Shown here one piece after another: positions 45,357 to 54,389 of a DNA stretch of 64,000 nucleotides (within the stretch, counting starts at the first letter, position 1; each line of letters starts with the position of its first letter). This DNA comes from Methylocaldum sp002005105 (GTDB taxonomy: Bacteria > Pseudomonadota > Gammaproteobacteria > Methylococcales > Methylococcaceae): positions 1,984,001 to 2,048,000 of the forward strand of contig NZ_CP194902.1 in NCBI RefSeq assembly GCF_051027545.1. The letters run 5' to 3'. A program made the position numbers and the translations under genes. Under the pieces are notes generated by a model that saw nothing but the letters and a program-made list of their open reading frames with translations, searched no databases and was not told the DNA's origin.

Positions 45357-45692
45357 TTATGCAAGTTGTGCTGGAATTCGAATCAGTTTCCCAAAGTCAG
45401 TTTTCCAGATATCAAGTTCATAGAGGTTTCCGTCCTGATCGAGATTCAGTGAGGCAAGAACCTCGACGCCGTCCTCGTCCGTAAATTGACATTCACTTGC
45501 CCGTCTCCCAAATTTCCGATCTTCCACCTGCGATCCGTCAGGAAACAGTCGTAAGCTCCCCATGCCGCCGTCTTCCATCTCGGAAACTCTTAGTTTCGCC
45601 CGCCAATCTTCACTCAGCACACCGATCTGAGCTTTCGAGAGCAGAAATTCAAGAAGCCTAACTTCATCTTTTGATGGACTACGGAGCACCAT
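45357..45692 (-). CDS. DUF6984-type probable immunity protein
   Basis: The 111-residue cytoplasmic protein has the N-terminal pattern of the DUF6984 family (RSPSKDEVRLLEFLLSKAQ; VSEMEDGGMGSLRLFPDG). Members commonly neighbour polymorphic toxins. Here it precedes, rather than follows, the broken tip cassette 3, so its cognate toxin may have been deleted or displaced. It is intact and may still protect against kin that carry the toxin. Confidence 0.6.
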   Translation of the reverse strand: MVLRSPSKDEVRLLEFLLSKAQIGVLSEDWRAKLRVSEMEDGGMGSLRLFPDGSQVEDRKFGRRASECQFTDEDGVEVLASLNLDQDGNLYELDIWKTDFGKLIRIPAQLA

Positions 45693-45713
45693 GAATCCAT
45701 TCTACGTTAAGGT

Positions 45714-45766
45714 CCAGCCGAGCCTTGAAACGCTGGGTTTCGTGCCTCAATCCAGCCTACGGGGCT
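45714..45766. repeat. Palindromic mosaic repeat, copy 2 (truncated)
   Basis: Carries the core CAGCCGAGCCTTGAAACGCTGGG and the right arm CAATCCAGCCTAC, but lacks the left arm GTAGGCTGGGTTG. It abuts the stop codon of the immunity gene at 45766. Confidence 0.72.
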
Positions 45767-46167
45767 TATAACTTCTGCCACAAACTCTCCTCTATGGTCA
45801 CCAAGTCACGCTGCTCTCCTTTCACATACTTCAGATTGAAGCTATCAATGGATGATGGCCAAGGTTCGTCATAACTATAACCTTCAAGCATATCAAGAAC
45901 TCCATCCTTAACATAAAGCAGAAAACCTGCCCCGCTCGGCAGATCTGGAATTTCTCCAATTACATCACCAAATTTAACGTCAAGCCCTACTGTGCGACGC
46001 ACATCTTCAGGCACGGCCAAGGTCGTATAGAAGCCAAATCCCGTAAACTCGCGCTTTACTACTGTGCACCGTGCAAGTTGCTGTCGTAGCTGATTGAATA
46101 ACGGAAAATCACCATCAAGCAGCTTCTCGAGTATTGCTTTCTCGAATCTAGATAGTTCATTTTTCAT
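45766..46167 (-). CDS. Probable immunity protein for RHS tip cassette 2
   Basis: The 133-residue soluble protein is of no family I recognise by name. It is acidic, with a central FGDVIGEIPDLPSGAGFLLYVKDGVLDMLEGYSYDEPWP segment. The ATG overlaps the toxin-cassette stop by 4 bases (46164-46167), the usual coupling between a polymorphic toxin and its immunity gene. Function is inferred from this position. Confidence 0.65.
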   Translation of the reverse strand: MKNELSRFEKAILEKLLDGDFPLFNQLRQQLARCTVVKREFTGFGFYTTLAVPEDVRRTVGLDVKFGDVIGEIPDLPSGAGFLLYVKDGVLDMLEGYSYDEPWPSSIDSFNLKYVKGEQRDLVTIEESLWQKL

Positions 46168-46787
46168 GGCACGAACGCGGTCCCAATCTTTACAGCTCCA
46201 TCAACAATATTTCCTCGAACGGTAATGGTTTCAGTGCCAACTTTTACGGTCGTTTCAAAAACTCCCGTTAGCCCCTGAGAACGAACGGCGGATTCGGTCG
46301 CCTGCTGGATAGCATTGAAAGCCTTCTGTTGTGAGCCAAACTGGTTTACCACACCGCTCAAATTGTGTCGTTCTTGCCCAAAAATATGCTTCAACTTGTT
46401 AGGATCTACACCCCTCGCAACATCGTCTAAGTGCTTCGCCGCAGCTCCGCCCAGAATTCCCAACAAACTCCTGCCGCCGCTATACAGGAGCTTGGCCGCT
46501 GCGGCGCCGCCGCCAATCAGATCAAAGGGGCCAACCGTCGAAATCGCGCAGCCATTGCATTCCGTGGCCGCCAACCCGCTTGGGTCCACCAGATTGATGG
46601 GATTCCCCCCGACATAGGCATACAGGTTCAGTCCGCCGTCGAAGCCGATGGGGTCTTCGCTGATAAACCGCCCGACCGCCGCATCGTAATACCGCGCCCG
46701 CATGTAGTACAGGTTCTGGCCCTCGGCCATCACCGCGACCTGCCCCGCGTACTGGAACGGCTGGGGAACCGTTTCGGTCGCCGCCAT
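46164..46787 (-). CDS. Displaced RHS C-terminal tip with toxin domain (cassette 2)
   Basis: The 207-residue frame begins in the RHS core: residues 1-72 are nearly identical to the core end of the large RHS protein (TVPQPFQYAGQV...EDPIGFDGGLNLYAYVGGNP...DPSGL). A different toxin domain of about 135 residues follows (KHIFGQERHNLSGVVNQFG; FETTVKVGTETITVRGNIVDGAVKIGTAFVP). It has no signal peptide or core of its own, so it is an orphan tip that could be swapped into the main gene by recombination. The toxin class looks like a known RHS-associated type but is not named with confidence. Confidence 0.8.
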   Translation of the reverse strand: MAATETVPQPFQYAGQVAVMAEGQNLYYMRARYYDAAVGRFISEDPIGFDGGLNLYAYVGGNPINLVDPSGLAATECNGCAISTVGPFDLIGGGAAAAKLLYSGGRSLLGILGGAAAKHLDDVARGVDPNKLKHIFGQERHNLSGVVNQFGSQQKAFNAIQQATESAVRSQGLTGVFETTVKVGTETITVRGNIVDGAVKIGTAFVP

Positions 46788-46791
46788 CAGT

Positions 46792-46878
46792 CCGTAGGCT
46801 GGGTTGGAGCTTTGCGAAAACCCGGCACAGCCGAGCCGTGAAACGCTGGGTTTCGTGCCTCAACCCAGCCTACGCGGG
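46792..46878. repeat. Palindromic mosaic repeat, copy 3 (complete)
   Basis: Arms GTAGGCTGGGTTG at 46793-46805 and CAACCCAGCCTAC at 46861-46873 are exact reverse complements, around the core CCGAGCCGTGAAACGCTGGG. It begins immediately where the RHS-core homology of cassette 2 ends, marking the cassette boundary. Confidence 0.78.
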
Positions 46879-47010
46879 CTTCACGTCGTAGCCATATTGC
46901 CGGGTTTTGTTTTCGGTGTCGTCATGACCAACCGGTGTATTCTGGAATGATGCACCTCTTTATGTCGGCAGCATTACACACATTTGCATTGGCGCATCTC
47001 ACATGTTAGT

Positions 47011-47607
47011 TCACGCTAATGCGCCGTAATTTTGCCGAAGGCGTTCTGCATATTCTGGTGGAACAACCCGTTCACGAAAACAGTTTGGCATGGCAGTTTT
47101 CAGAGCCCATTCGACATCATGCCCTAAGCCATGTTGCACAGACTCTCGGCAACCTAAGATGCAAACTTCCAAGCTACGCTCACCCCAGACTGCCCATTTC
47201 CCTGACTGTGCCAGCCACACAACCTTCTCGGAGTTTGCTAACAAGGAGTCGGCTGGGCTCTCGTCAGGGTACTGGTTAAGCAAATTCCAATATTCGTCAG
47301 CTGACGCAGACACCGGAAGCACTGCCCAATTGAAGAAGCCAAACTCATTCTTGTAGTAATCTGTTGGATCGGGGTCGAGAACTGCTACGAGCAACGAAAC
47401 ATCACCACAAGAACGGCAGAGGGCCTGAATTGCAGGCCAAAACGTCGCAGACATTGCCCAATCAAACTCTTCAAAAGCGAAACGACTGAACCCCTCACGA
47501 AAAACTTGCTCGGGAAGTCTCGCTTCTATCCGACAACACTTTTCGACCTCCGCCTTGTACGCTGCAAAGGTTTGATCATCCGCGATAAACGTACTGGTCA
47601 GCATCAC
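47011..47607 (-). CDS. Immunity protein for the large RHS toxin
   Basis: The 198-residue soluble protein directly follows the RHS toxin and overlaps its stop by 4 bases (47604-47607). Sequence features include DWAMSATFWPAIQALCRSCGDVSLLVAVLDPDP and VWLAQSGKWAVWGERSLEVCILG. I do not recognise the family. Gene position and size are typical of a cognate immunity protein that neutralises the C-terminal toxin in the producer and its sisters. Confidence 0.7.
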   Translation of the reverse strand: MMLTSTFIADDQTFAAYKAEVEKCCRIEARLPEQVFREGFSRFAFEEFDWAMSATFWPAIQALCRSCGDVSLLVAVLDPDPTDYYKNEFGFFNWAVLPVSASADEYWNLLNQYPDESPADSLLANSEKVVWLAQSGKWAVWGERSLEVCILGCRESVQHGLGHDVEWALKTAMPNCFRERVVPPEYAERLRQNYGALA

Positions 47608-50600
47608 GGCGCTCCCTGTTCAAGTCGAATTTTTAGATCAATAGAACTGCTGCCGGGCTTGTAATAATCCGCAGTTGGGCTGCCGGTTGACTTAGCTCCG
47701 TCGCGCAAAATGTATTTCGCACCATCCTTCTCAAGGATGATGGCTTTGCCATCCTTGCTCACAGATCGCGTGAAACCCGAATCGATGAGATTTTTCTCAA
47801 ACTCCGACTTCGTTACGTCGGTTGCTCGATTCGCGTAACGACTACCCGCACGAGTCACGTCATAATAAAGTGACGATGCTCCCTTAGCCAATCCATTAAG
47901 CAGATTGCTAACTTTACTAGTCGGTAAGGCAAAGCCTATAGCAATATCAAAAGCATCTTTTTGAAATTGAACGATTTGAGCTTGCGATAGGCGCGCTCCT
48001 TCGGAGGGACTTAGCCCGCTCGGATCGACCAGGGTAACCGGATTCCCCCCGACATAGGCATACAGGTTGAGTCCGCCGTCGAAGCCGATGGGGTCTTCCG
48101 AGATAAACCGCCCAACACTGGCATCGTAATACCGCGCCCGCATGTAGTACAGGTTCTGGCCCTCGGCCATCACCCCGACCTGCCCCGCGTACTGGAACGG
48201 CTGAGGAACGGTCTCGGTCGTCGCCATCAAGCGGCCGTAAGGATCGTAGGCATAGGTGTTGACCGTCTGTTGGCTGGCGTTGGTCAGCGCCACCGTGTGC
48301 CCGGTGCCGTCGAAGTGATAGACGTAAAGGGCGTTGGTTTGGGCGTCGACCAGCGCGGCGAGCCCCAGGCCGTGGATGTAGTACCGTTTGATGGTGTTGC
48401 TTTGGTCGGCTTCGGCGAGGAGATTGCCCGCGGCGTCGTAGACGTATTTCGTGACGGTGCCGTTCCGCGTCGCCCGGATCCGGTTGCCGACCCCGTCGTA
48501 GGTGTAGCTCGTGGTGCCGCGGCCGGTCAGGCGCTGGGCGGGGTCGAAGCTGAAGGTGGTCGCGCCGTTGCTTTGCAGCTGGCCCTCAAAGTCGTAGCTG
48601 TAGGGGGTGGCGGCGCCGTCGAGCTGGGTGCCGGTCAGCCGGGTCTTCGGCGTGTTGTAGCTGTAGGTCCGGGTGAGATTGATGAGCTGTTCCGGGAGCC
48701 TGGGTTCGGTCACCAGGGCCTTCGTGCGGTTGCCGTTGGCGTCGAGGGTGTATTGGTATTGAGCCAGGGTCTGGCCGTTGGCGGTGTGGGTCAGCTGGGT
48801 CAGGCGGTCGGCAGCGTCGTAGCCGTAGGTCGTCTGGCTGCCGTTGAACCGATTCGTTTGGGTCAGCCGGCCGGCGGCATCGTAGGTGTAGCTTTCGGTC
48901 TGGTTGAGCCCGTCGAGGGTGACGGTCTGCAGCCGGTTCAGGGCATCGTAGGTGTAGCTCACGGTCTGGTTGCCGGGATAGGTGAGCCGGGTGAGGTTGC
49001 CGGCGTCGTCGTAACCGTACCGGACCTCGAAGCCGTTGGGATCGGTGTGGGCGGTGAGGCGGCCGGCGGCATCATAGGTGTTGCTGGTCGTCCCGCTCGG
49101 ATCGGTCATGCCGGTCAGGCGGTCCAGCGCGTCATAGGTGAAGCTGACCGTCTGGTTGCCGGGGTAGACGATCTGGGCGAGCTGGCCGCTTGGGGTGTAG
49201 CTCGTCGTGACGGTATCGCCGTTGCGGTCGGTGTGGCTATTGAGACGCCCGGCGTTGTCGTACCCCGAGGTGTTGAGCTTCCCTAAGGGATCGGTGCGCT
49301 GGATGAGCAGACTCCGTTTGTCGTACTGGAATTGGGTGACGGCCCCGGCCGGGTCGGTGAGGCTTAAGAGCCGGCCGATGGCGTCGTACTGGGTGGCGAC
49401 AGCAGGATGCGTGCCGGTCTTCGCGGTGGCCGGATGGCCGTTGCCGTCGTAGGTGTAGTGGGTGACGGCGTTCTTGGCGTCGGTGCGGCTTTGTACCAAG
49501 CCGGCCGCGGTATAGGCCGTAGTAGTCTCTTGGCCCAAGGCGTTGCGCGCGGCGATGGGGTGGTGCTCGGCGTCATAGTCGATCTCGGCCGCGTGGCCCA
49601 GGGCGTCGGTGACCCGGATCAGGCGCTGCTGGGCATCGTAGGTGAAGCCGGTGGCCTGGTTCAAGGCGTTGACGGACTGGACCCGGTTGTGCTGGCCGTC
49701 GTAGCCGTGCTGGGTGACCTGGCCCAGGGGATCGGTCTGTTGGACGACATGACCCTGGCCGTCGTAGCGGGTCCGAACGATCTGGCCCAGGGCGTTTTCG
49801 ACGGCGATCGTGCGGCCGGTGTCGTCATAGGTGTAGGTGGTGCGATGGCCCTCGGGGTCTTCCTCGGCCGACGACCGGCCGGTGTAGTGGAATCGGTACA
49901 GCGCGGAGCCGGTCTGCCGCGGAGAGGTCTGCTGGATGACCCGGTGGTGGTCGTCGTAGACGTTGCTGACGATGACGCTGTTGACCGGATCGGTCACCGT
50001 CACAATCTGGTGATTGGCGTCATAGCCGTATTGCCACAGCTGGTTCTCGGCATCGCGGAATTGGGTCAGGTCGTCGCCGGTGTAGCTGTAGCTGACGCTC
50101 CGGCCCTGGTTGTCGGCCACCTGGGTGAGCCGGCCGTTCGTGTAGGTCAGGGTCAAGGTGCGGTTGTAAGCGTCCTTGACCTGGGTCAGCCGATCGTTGC
50201 CGTCATAGGTGAAGCTTAAGGTATTGCCGTCGACGTCGGTCAGCCGCTGGATTCGGTTTTGAGCGTCGAAGGCCAGCACGGTGCCGAAGCGCTCCCTGAG
50301 TTCAAAGGTGCCGTCGGCCAGCTGGACCAGCTGGGTGGTGACGCCCGGCGGCGCCACGTAGCTGCCGTCCGGCAGCTGCCGGTAGCTCAAGGATCGGTCG
50401 CCGAGACGCACGCTGACGCTGGTGTCCAAGAGTTGATCGGTGGCCCACTGCGCGACCAGGGCGCCAACGGTCCAGGCTTGAAGACTCGGCTGGGTGGGCG
50501 CCATCAGGTCGCGGGTCACAACCGCGGCGACGATGAGGGCGGCGGCATCCCGGGGGCTCCTGAGGCCCAGGGCAGTCTTGACGTCGCTGTGCCGGCTGAG

Positions 50601-53201
50601 GCGGAGATGATAGCCGTGGGTCCAGCCACGGCCGAGGCCGGCGCTCGCCTGATTGACCTGCTGGCTGTTGTAGTAGCGGGCCAGGCTCAGGCCGCGCGCG
50701 CCTGCACCGCCCAGGCGGAGATCCGCGGCCTGGTTGAGGTAGGCGCCCGAGCCCAGATCGACCGGATCGGCGCCCTTGGGGGTCGGGACGTTCCCCGGCG
50801 GCACCTGCACCGGGGCGTAACTCGCCTGCGCCGCCGGCGTGCTCACGGGCCCCAGAAAGGAGCCGTAGCCGCCCTGCAGGCCGCCGCCGATGATCATCCC
50901 GAGGCTCCGCTGGCTGCCACTCACGCGGTAATCGATGTAGCCCTTGCCGTGCCAGGCGTTGAGCGCCACCTGGCCGTTTTGCGGCAGAATCAGCGTGGCG
51001 CCGGCGTTGACGGCCGTTTGCAGGTCGGCGAGATCGTTGGCGCTGTAGCCGCTCAGTTGGCCTTGAATACTGCCGAAATTGCCGCTGTTGGCCAGAAAGA
51101 ACTTCTGCCCGCTCTGGTTGTTGAGGGCGAAGATCTTGACCGTGGACAGGGCCGCCTGCGCGGCGCCCTGCGATTGCTCCAGCACGCCGTGTTCCAGCGC
51201 GCTGGCGATCAGGCCGGATGCCTGGAAGGCGCCCGATACGGCGGTGCTGCTTTGCGGCAGGACCGGGGAGAACTGGGCCTTGACGTCTATGAAGTAGCCG
51301 TCCTCCTGGCCGACGATGCCGAAGCGGTGATGCTGAAGGATCCGGTGGTCGCTCACGGCGCCGAGCAGATCGGACGCCAGCTGGGTCTGCTGCATCCAGC
51401 CGAGGCCGATGACGTTGAGGGTTTCCGAGAGCACCTCGCGCGAGCCGTTCGCCGCCCCGTGCAGGGTGAGCTGGTCGAGGTAGCGTTGCCGCTCGGCCAA
51501 AAGGCTGCTGTCGCGGTCGCCGCCGAAGGCCGAGGCCAGCACGTAGGCGCCGGTCCGTTTCAACGTGAAGGTCGCGCATTGGTCCGCGAAACGGGCACCC
51601 GTGAAGCACGGGTTGCTGACGCTGGCGCTGTAGGGGTGGTCGACGGTCAGGGTCAGATGGGTCAGGTCGCCGGAGGGCGTGCCCTCGGACAGCAGCAGGG
51701 TGTCGTCGAGATACAGCTCGGCCACGGGGGTACTGACCACGGCGCCGGTCAAGGCCACGGTCTGCGAGCCGATGGAATTCCCCTGGTAGGTATAGTTGAA
51801 GGTCAGGCTGGCATTCTTGCGGCCCGCGCTCTGGCCGACGCCGGTGAACTTGACCTTGACCTGGACGCTGCCGTTGGCCGGAATGTTCTGCGTGCCGCCG
51901 CCCGAAACGAATTGGAAGGCGCCGGCGCCGGTGCCGGTGATCGTGCTGGTGACCTGGATGACCACCGAATTGGGATTGCCGGGCGTCCAGGTAAACGTCG
52001 GCCCGTCCTGGCCCGGCGCCACCGTGCCGAAATCGGTCGCGCCGGCCGGCGGCGGATCGATCGTGGCACTGTCGCCGGCATAGCTGAGACTCAGTTTTTT
52101 CCCGGCGATCTCGGGGATGTTCAGCGTCGTATCGAGGCCGCCGTGTTGCAGGCGGACGGTGTGGATGTAGCCGGAGGGAATGTCGGTCCAGGGGCTTTGA
52201 GTCGGGGTGCCGGGAAACGGCAGCGCAGCCGGCAGGCTGGCGCTGTCGTCCGGGAGGATGCCCAAACCGCCGGCGATGTCGCGGACCCGCGCATTAGGGT
52301 AGTTTTGCTGGAGCTGCGCGGCCAGTTGCGTGGTCAGCGTATTCAGCGCGTTGTCGAGGGCGCCGGCATCGAGGCTCTGGATGGAATGGCTGCCGGTGAT
52401 GCCGCCGGCCGCGCTCAGTAACGCCGCCGGGTCGTAGCCCATGGCGGCCGCCAGATCGATGCCCGCCAGCTTGTCGCTCGGTTTGAACGCCGGGTCCAGG
52501 GCGACCGTGTTGCCGTTGATCGTCGCCACCACCCAGACCCGATCCAGCGTGAAGCTGGTCCCGTGGTTGACGGCCGGAATGCCGCCGGTGGCGATCATCG
52601 TGCCGATCACACCGGCATTGGCCTCGGTGCCCAGCCAATGGGCCAGGTCCAGGCCATCGGCGGCCGACACCGGGATGGTCATGCTGCCGTACTGGAACTG
52701 GGCGGTGAACCCGGCGGCCCGGAGCAGCGCCACCAGCAGGGCGGCCTGGTCGAAATCGTTGCCGCTGCGTTCCTTCAGCGTGAGGTAGGGGCCTTTCAGC
52801 GCGCCGTAATACGGCACGTAGGCGAAATGATTGCGGACGAACTGGTAAATGCGGCGCGGATCGTTGTCCAGGGCCGCCGCCAGCTGGCTGAACTCGGTGG
52901 CGGCCGGCACCAGGCCCTCCGCCGCCGCGGTGATCTCCGCGGCCGCGCGGGGCGCGGCGGTCGCGCCCAATAGGTGTTGCCGCTCAGCCTGCCGGTCGCG
53001 CTCCTGCGCCAGGGTCTGTTCGCGTTGGGCGACCACGCGTTCGGCCGATTCCGGCGAGACGAGCTTGGCGCGCTGGTCGATCCAGCCCTCGGGCGCGGCG
53101 AAAGGCTCTGCCGAGACCAGCCCAGCCAATGTGACGAACGCCACGAACGGCACCCAGAGGGCCATCGGGGCCACCCCGCTTCTTCTTGTTTCCGGCTTCA
53201 T
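47604..53201 (-). CDS. Giant RHS-repeat polymorphic toxin with transglutaminase-like N-terminus
   Basis: A 1865-residue exported protein. Signal peptide about 1-31. Residues about 110-270 have a transglutaminase-like pattern (RIYQFVRNHFAYVPYYGALKG; GNDFDQAALLVALLRAAGF; VALDPAF), but the catalytic Cys position reads Asp/Phe. Ig-like segments and a long region without assignment follow. About 25 YD/RHS repeats then form the cocoon (about 800-1720), closed by the core end FISEDPIGFDGGLNLYAYVGGNP and DPSGL at 1726-1730. The last 135 residues are the variable toxin domain (VTKSEFEKNLIDSGFTRSVS; TADYYKPGSSSIDLKIRL). It follows a small RHS/TSP3 gene by 1 base. Toxin activity unknown. Confidence 0.9.
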   Translation of the reverse strand: MKPETRRSGVAPMALWVPFVAFVTLAGLVSAEPFAAPEGWIDQRAKLVSPESAERVVAQREQTLAQERDRQAERQHLLGATAAPRAAAEITAAAEGLVPAATEFSQLAAALDNDPRRIYQFVRNHFAYVPYYGALKGPYLTLKERSGNDFDQAALLVALLRAAGFTAQFQYGSMTIPVSAADGLDLAHWLGTEANAGVIGTMIATGGIPAVNHGTSFTLDRVWVVATINGNTVALDPAFKPSDKLAGIDLAAAMGYDPAALLSAAGGITGSHSIQSLDAGALDNALNTLTTQLAAQLQQNYPNARVRDIAGGLGILPDDSASLPAALPFPGTPTQSPWTDIPSGYIHTVRLQHGGLDTTLNIPEIAGKKLSLSYAGDSATIDPPPAGATDFGTVAPGQDGPTFTWTPGNPNSVVIQVTSTITGTGAGAFQFVSGGGTQNIPANGSVQVKVKFTGVGQSAGRKNASLTFNYTYQGNSIGSQTVALTGAVVSTPVAELYLDDTLLLSEGTPSGDLTHLTLTVDHPYSASVSNPCFTGARFADQCATFTLKRTGAYVLASAFGGDRDSSLLAERQRYLDQLTLHGAANGSREVLSETLNVIGLGWMQQTQLASDLLGAVSDHRILQHHRFGIVGQEDGYFIDVKAQFSPVLPQSSTAVSGAFQASGLIASALEHGVLEQSQGAAQAALSTVKIFALNNQSGQKFFLANSGNFGSIQGQLSGYSANDLADLQTAVNAGATLILPQNGQVALNAWHGKGYIDYRVSGSQRSLGMIIGGGLQGGYGSFLGPVSTPAAQASYAPVQVPPGNVPTPKGADPVDLGSGAYLNQAADLRLGGAGARGLSLARYYNSQQVNQASAGLGRGWTHGYHLRLSRHSDVKTALGLRSPRDAAALIVAAVVTRDLMAPTQPSLQAWTVGALVAQWATDQLLDTSVSVRLGDRSLSYRQLPDGSYVAPPGVTTQLVQLADGTFELRERFGTVLAFDAQNRIQRLTDVDGNTLSFTYDGNDRLTQVKDAYNRTLTLTYTNGRLTQVADNQGRSVSYSYTGDDLTQFRDAENQLWQYGYDANHQIVTVTDPVNSVIVSNVYDDHHRVIQQTSPRQTGSALYRFHYTGRSSAEEDPEGHRTTYTYDDTGRTIAVENALGQIVRTRYDGQGHVVQQTDPLGQVTQHGYDGQHNRVQSVNALNQATGFTYDAQQRLIRVTDALGHAAEIDYDAEHHPIAARNALGQETTTAYTAAGLVQSRTDAKNAVTHYTYDGNGHPATAKTGTHPAVATQYDAIGRLLSLTDPAGAVTQFQYDKRSLLIQRTDPLGKLNTSGYDNAGRLNSHTDRNGDTVTTSYTPSGQLAQIVYPGNQTVSFTYDALDRLTGMTDPSGTTSNTYDAAGRLTAHTDPNGFEVRYGYDDAGNLTRLTYPGNQTVSYTYDALNRLQTVTLDGLNQTESYTYDAAGRLTQTNRFNGSQTTYGYDAADRLTQLTHTANGQTLAQYQYTLDANGNRTKALVTEPRLPEQLINLTRTYSYNTPKTRLTGTQLDGAATPYSYDFEGQLQSNGATTFSFDPAQRLTGRGTTSYTYDGVGNRIRATRNGTVTKYVYDAAGNLLAEADQSNTIKRYYIHGLGLAALVDAQTNALYVYHFDGTGHTVALTNASQQTVNTYAYDPYGRLMATTETVPQPFQYAGQVGVMAEGQNLYYMRARYYDASVGRFISEDPIGFDGGLNLYAYVGGNPVTLVDPSGLSPSEGARLSQAQIVQFQKDAFDIAIGFALPTSKVSNLLNGLAKGASSLYYDVTRAGSRYANRATDVTKSEFEKNLIDSGFTRSVSKDGKAIILEKDGAKYILRDGAKSTGSPTADYYKPGSSSIDLKIRLEQGAP

Positions 53202-53202
53202 G

Positions 53203-53814
53203 TCAAAGGCCCCGGTTTTTCTGGTTCAGTCGAGCGGCGATGCGCCACAGCGCCACGGCCATCAGGAGCAAACCCTCGGCCGGCACCGCGGGCACGCTCG
53301 CATGGGCGGTGCCCGAGTTTTGCTGGTTTTGCAAGGGATCGGTATTGCCCTGATATTCAGCCAGGTTGGTGATCCCGTCGCCGTCGGTATCCTGCGCCGC
53401 ATCGGCGGGATCGAGCGGGTTGAAACCGTACTGCGCTTCCCAGGCGTCGGGCATGCCGTCGCCGTCGTCGTCCGGGTCGGCGAAGTTGGCGATCAGATCG
53501 CCGTCGGTGTCCGGGCTGTTGCTGACCCCCTGGCTGGTAAAGTTGCCGGCCTCGTCGTACTGGAAGGCCAGCGCCGGGCCGTCGGACCGGGTTGCGCTCA
53601 CGAGCCGGTTGAGGTCGTCATAGGCATAGTTGATTTCGACGGCACGAACGCTCGGCAAGGCCAGCCCTGACAGGAGACCCGCGCACAGCGCTAACCGAAG
53701 GTTCCGGTGGCGATCCGTGGACCGGCACTGGGGATTGAAGGCCAGGACGATTCGGTGAGATCGCCGTTCGGGCCCTGAAGAGGAGTGACGCGTTGCGCGC
53801 GTGTCTCGTTCCAT
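53203..53814 (-). CDS. RHS-TSP3 surface protein with exosortase-type sorting signal
   Basis: The 203-residue protein has a hydrophobic segment (about 40-58), a single RHS repeat (EINYAYDDLNRLVSATRSDG), and calcium-binding TSP3-type Asp repeats (DTDGDLIANFADPDDDGDGMPDAWEAQYG; QDTDGDGITNLAEYQGNTDP). Its C-terminus fits an exosortase signal: VPAVPAEG, a hydrophobic helix (LLLMAVALW) and a basic end. VPAVPAEG parallels IPTLxxWG with Glu for Trp. It begins an operon with the giant RHS gene and may hold it at the cell surface. The start may be later than 53814, nearer the signal helix. Confidence 0.8.
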   Translation of the reverse strand: MERDTRATRHSSSGPERRSHRIVLAFNPQCRSTDRHRNLRLALCAGLLSGLALPSVRAVEINYAYDDLNRLVSATRSDGPALAFQYDEAGNFTSQGVSNSPDTDGDLIANFADPDDDGDGMPDAWEAQYGFNPLDPADAAQDTDGDGITNLAEYQGNTDPLQNQQNSGTAHASVPAVPAEGLLLMAVALWRIAARLNQKNRGL

Positions 53815-54389
53815 AACGCCTTACCTTAAGTTTTTGAACCGGTATTTCGAGGCGCCATGGCAAAACAAGGGCGACTAGGCCCAACCCCCCATAAAACGCA
53901 TCGTTTAAGTTTTGTGTGAATCGCCGGTCGACGAAGGCGGCGATATCGTTACCGGGGTTGACCCCTCCGGCCGATACCCCTTGTCCGTTGAACCGCGGCG
54001 GACGGCGCTCGTACGGTTCCCACCGTTCGGTTGCGTCCGTCACCCGCAATTGCGCCAAATTCACCGCTAAAGGCGATCTTAAAAGTCGCCGCGTTACAGG
54101 GTTGTGTCAGTGGATGGTGAATATTCACATCCATTGCTGTGACATAGTTCACTGATTTTTCCCAGGCGTTTTGGCTTCCGCGCATGGGAATACGTCGCTC
54201 TTTCCTAGAAGTAGCCTGTGTATCTGATGGCCCACGGGCTGGTCGTGGCCGTTACCACTCCCATCTTTTGATGATTGTGTCCGCCAGTCGAGGCAATCAT
54301 ATTTGCAAATAATCCCGGTCCGCGGCGAAGGATTGCAGGCCAGCCCGATGGATTGCAGGTTCTCGGGTTTTCCATTGCAGGTCACTACA
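53815..54389. other. Intergenic region upstream of the RHS operon
   Basis: About 575 bases without a gene I can support. The RHS-operon promoter should lie near 53815-53900. The right part joins the 5'-truncated isochorismatase-like pseudogene. Confidence 0.5.

Noticed and set aside
48270..52421. Long plus-strand open frames (338 to 720 residues) opposite the RHS gene
   Set aside because: They are antisense shadows of a GC-rich repetitive gene. Their composition (Gly, Val, Ala, Arg repeats) follows the RHS repeats and no domain is seen.
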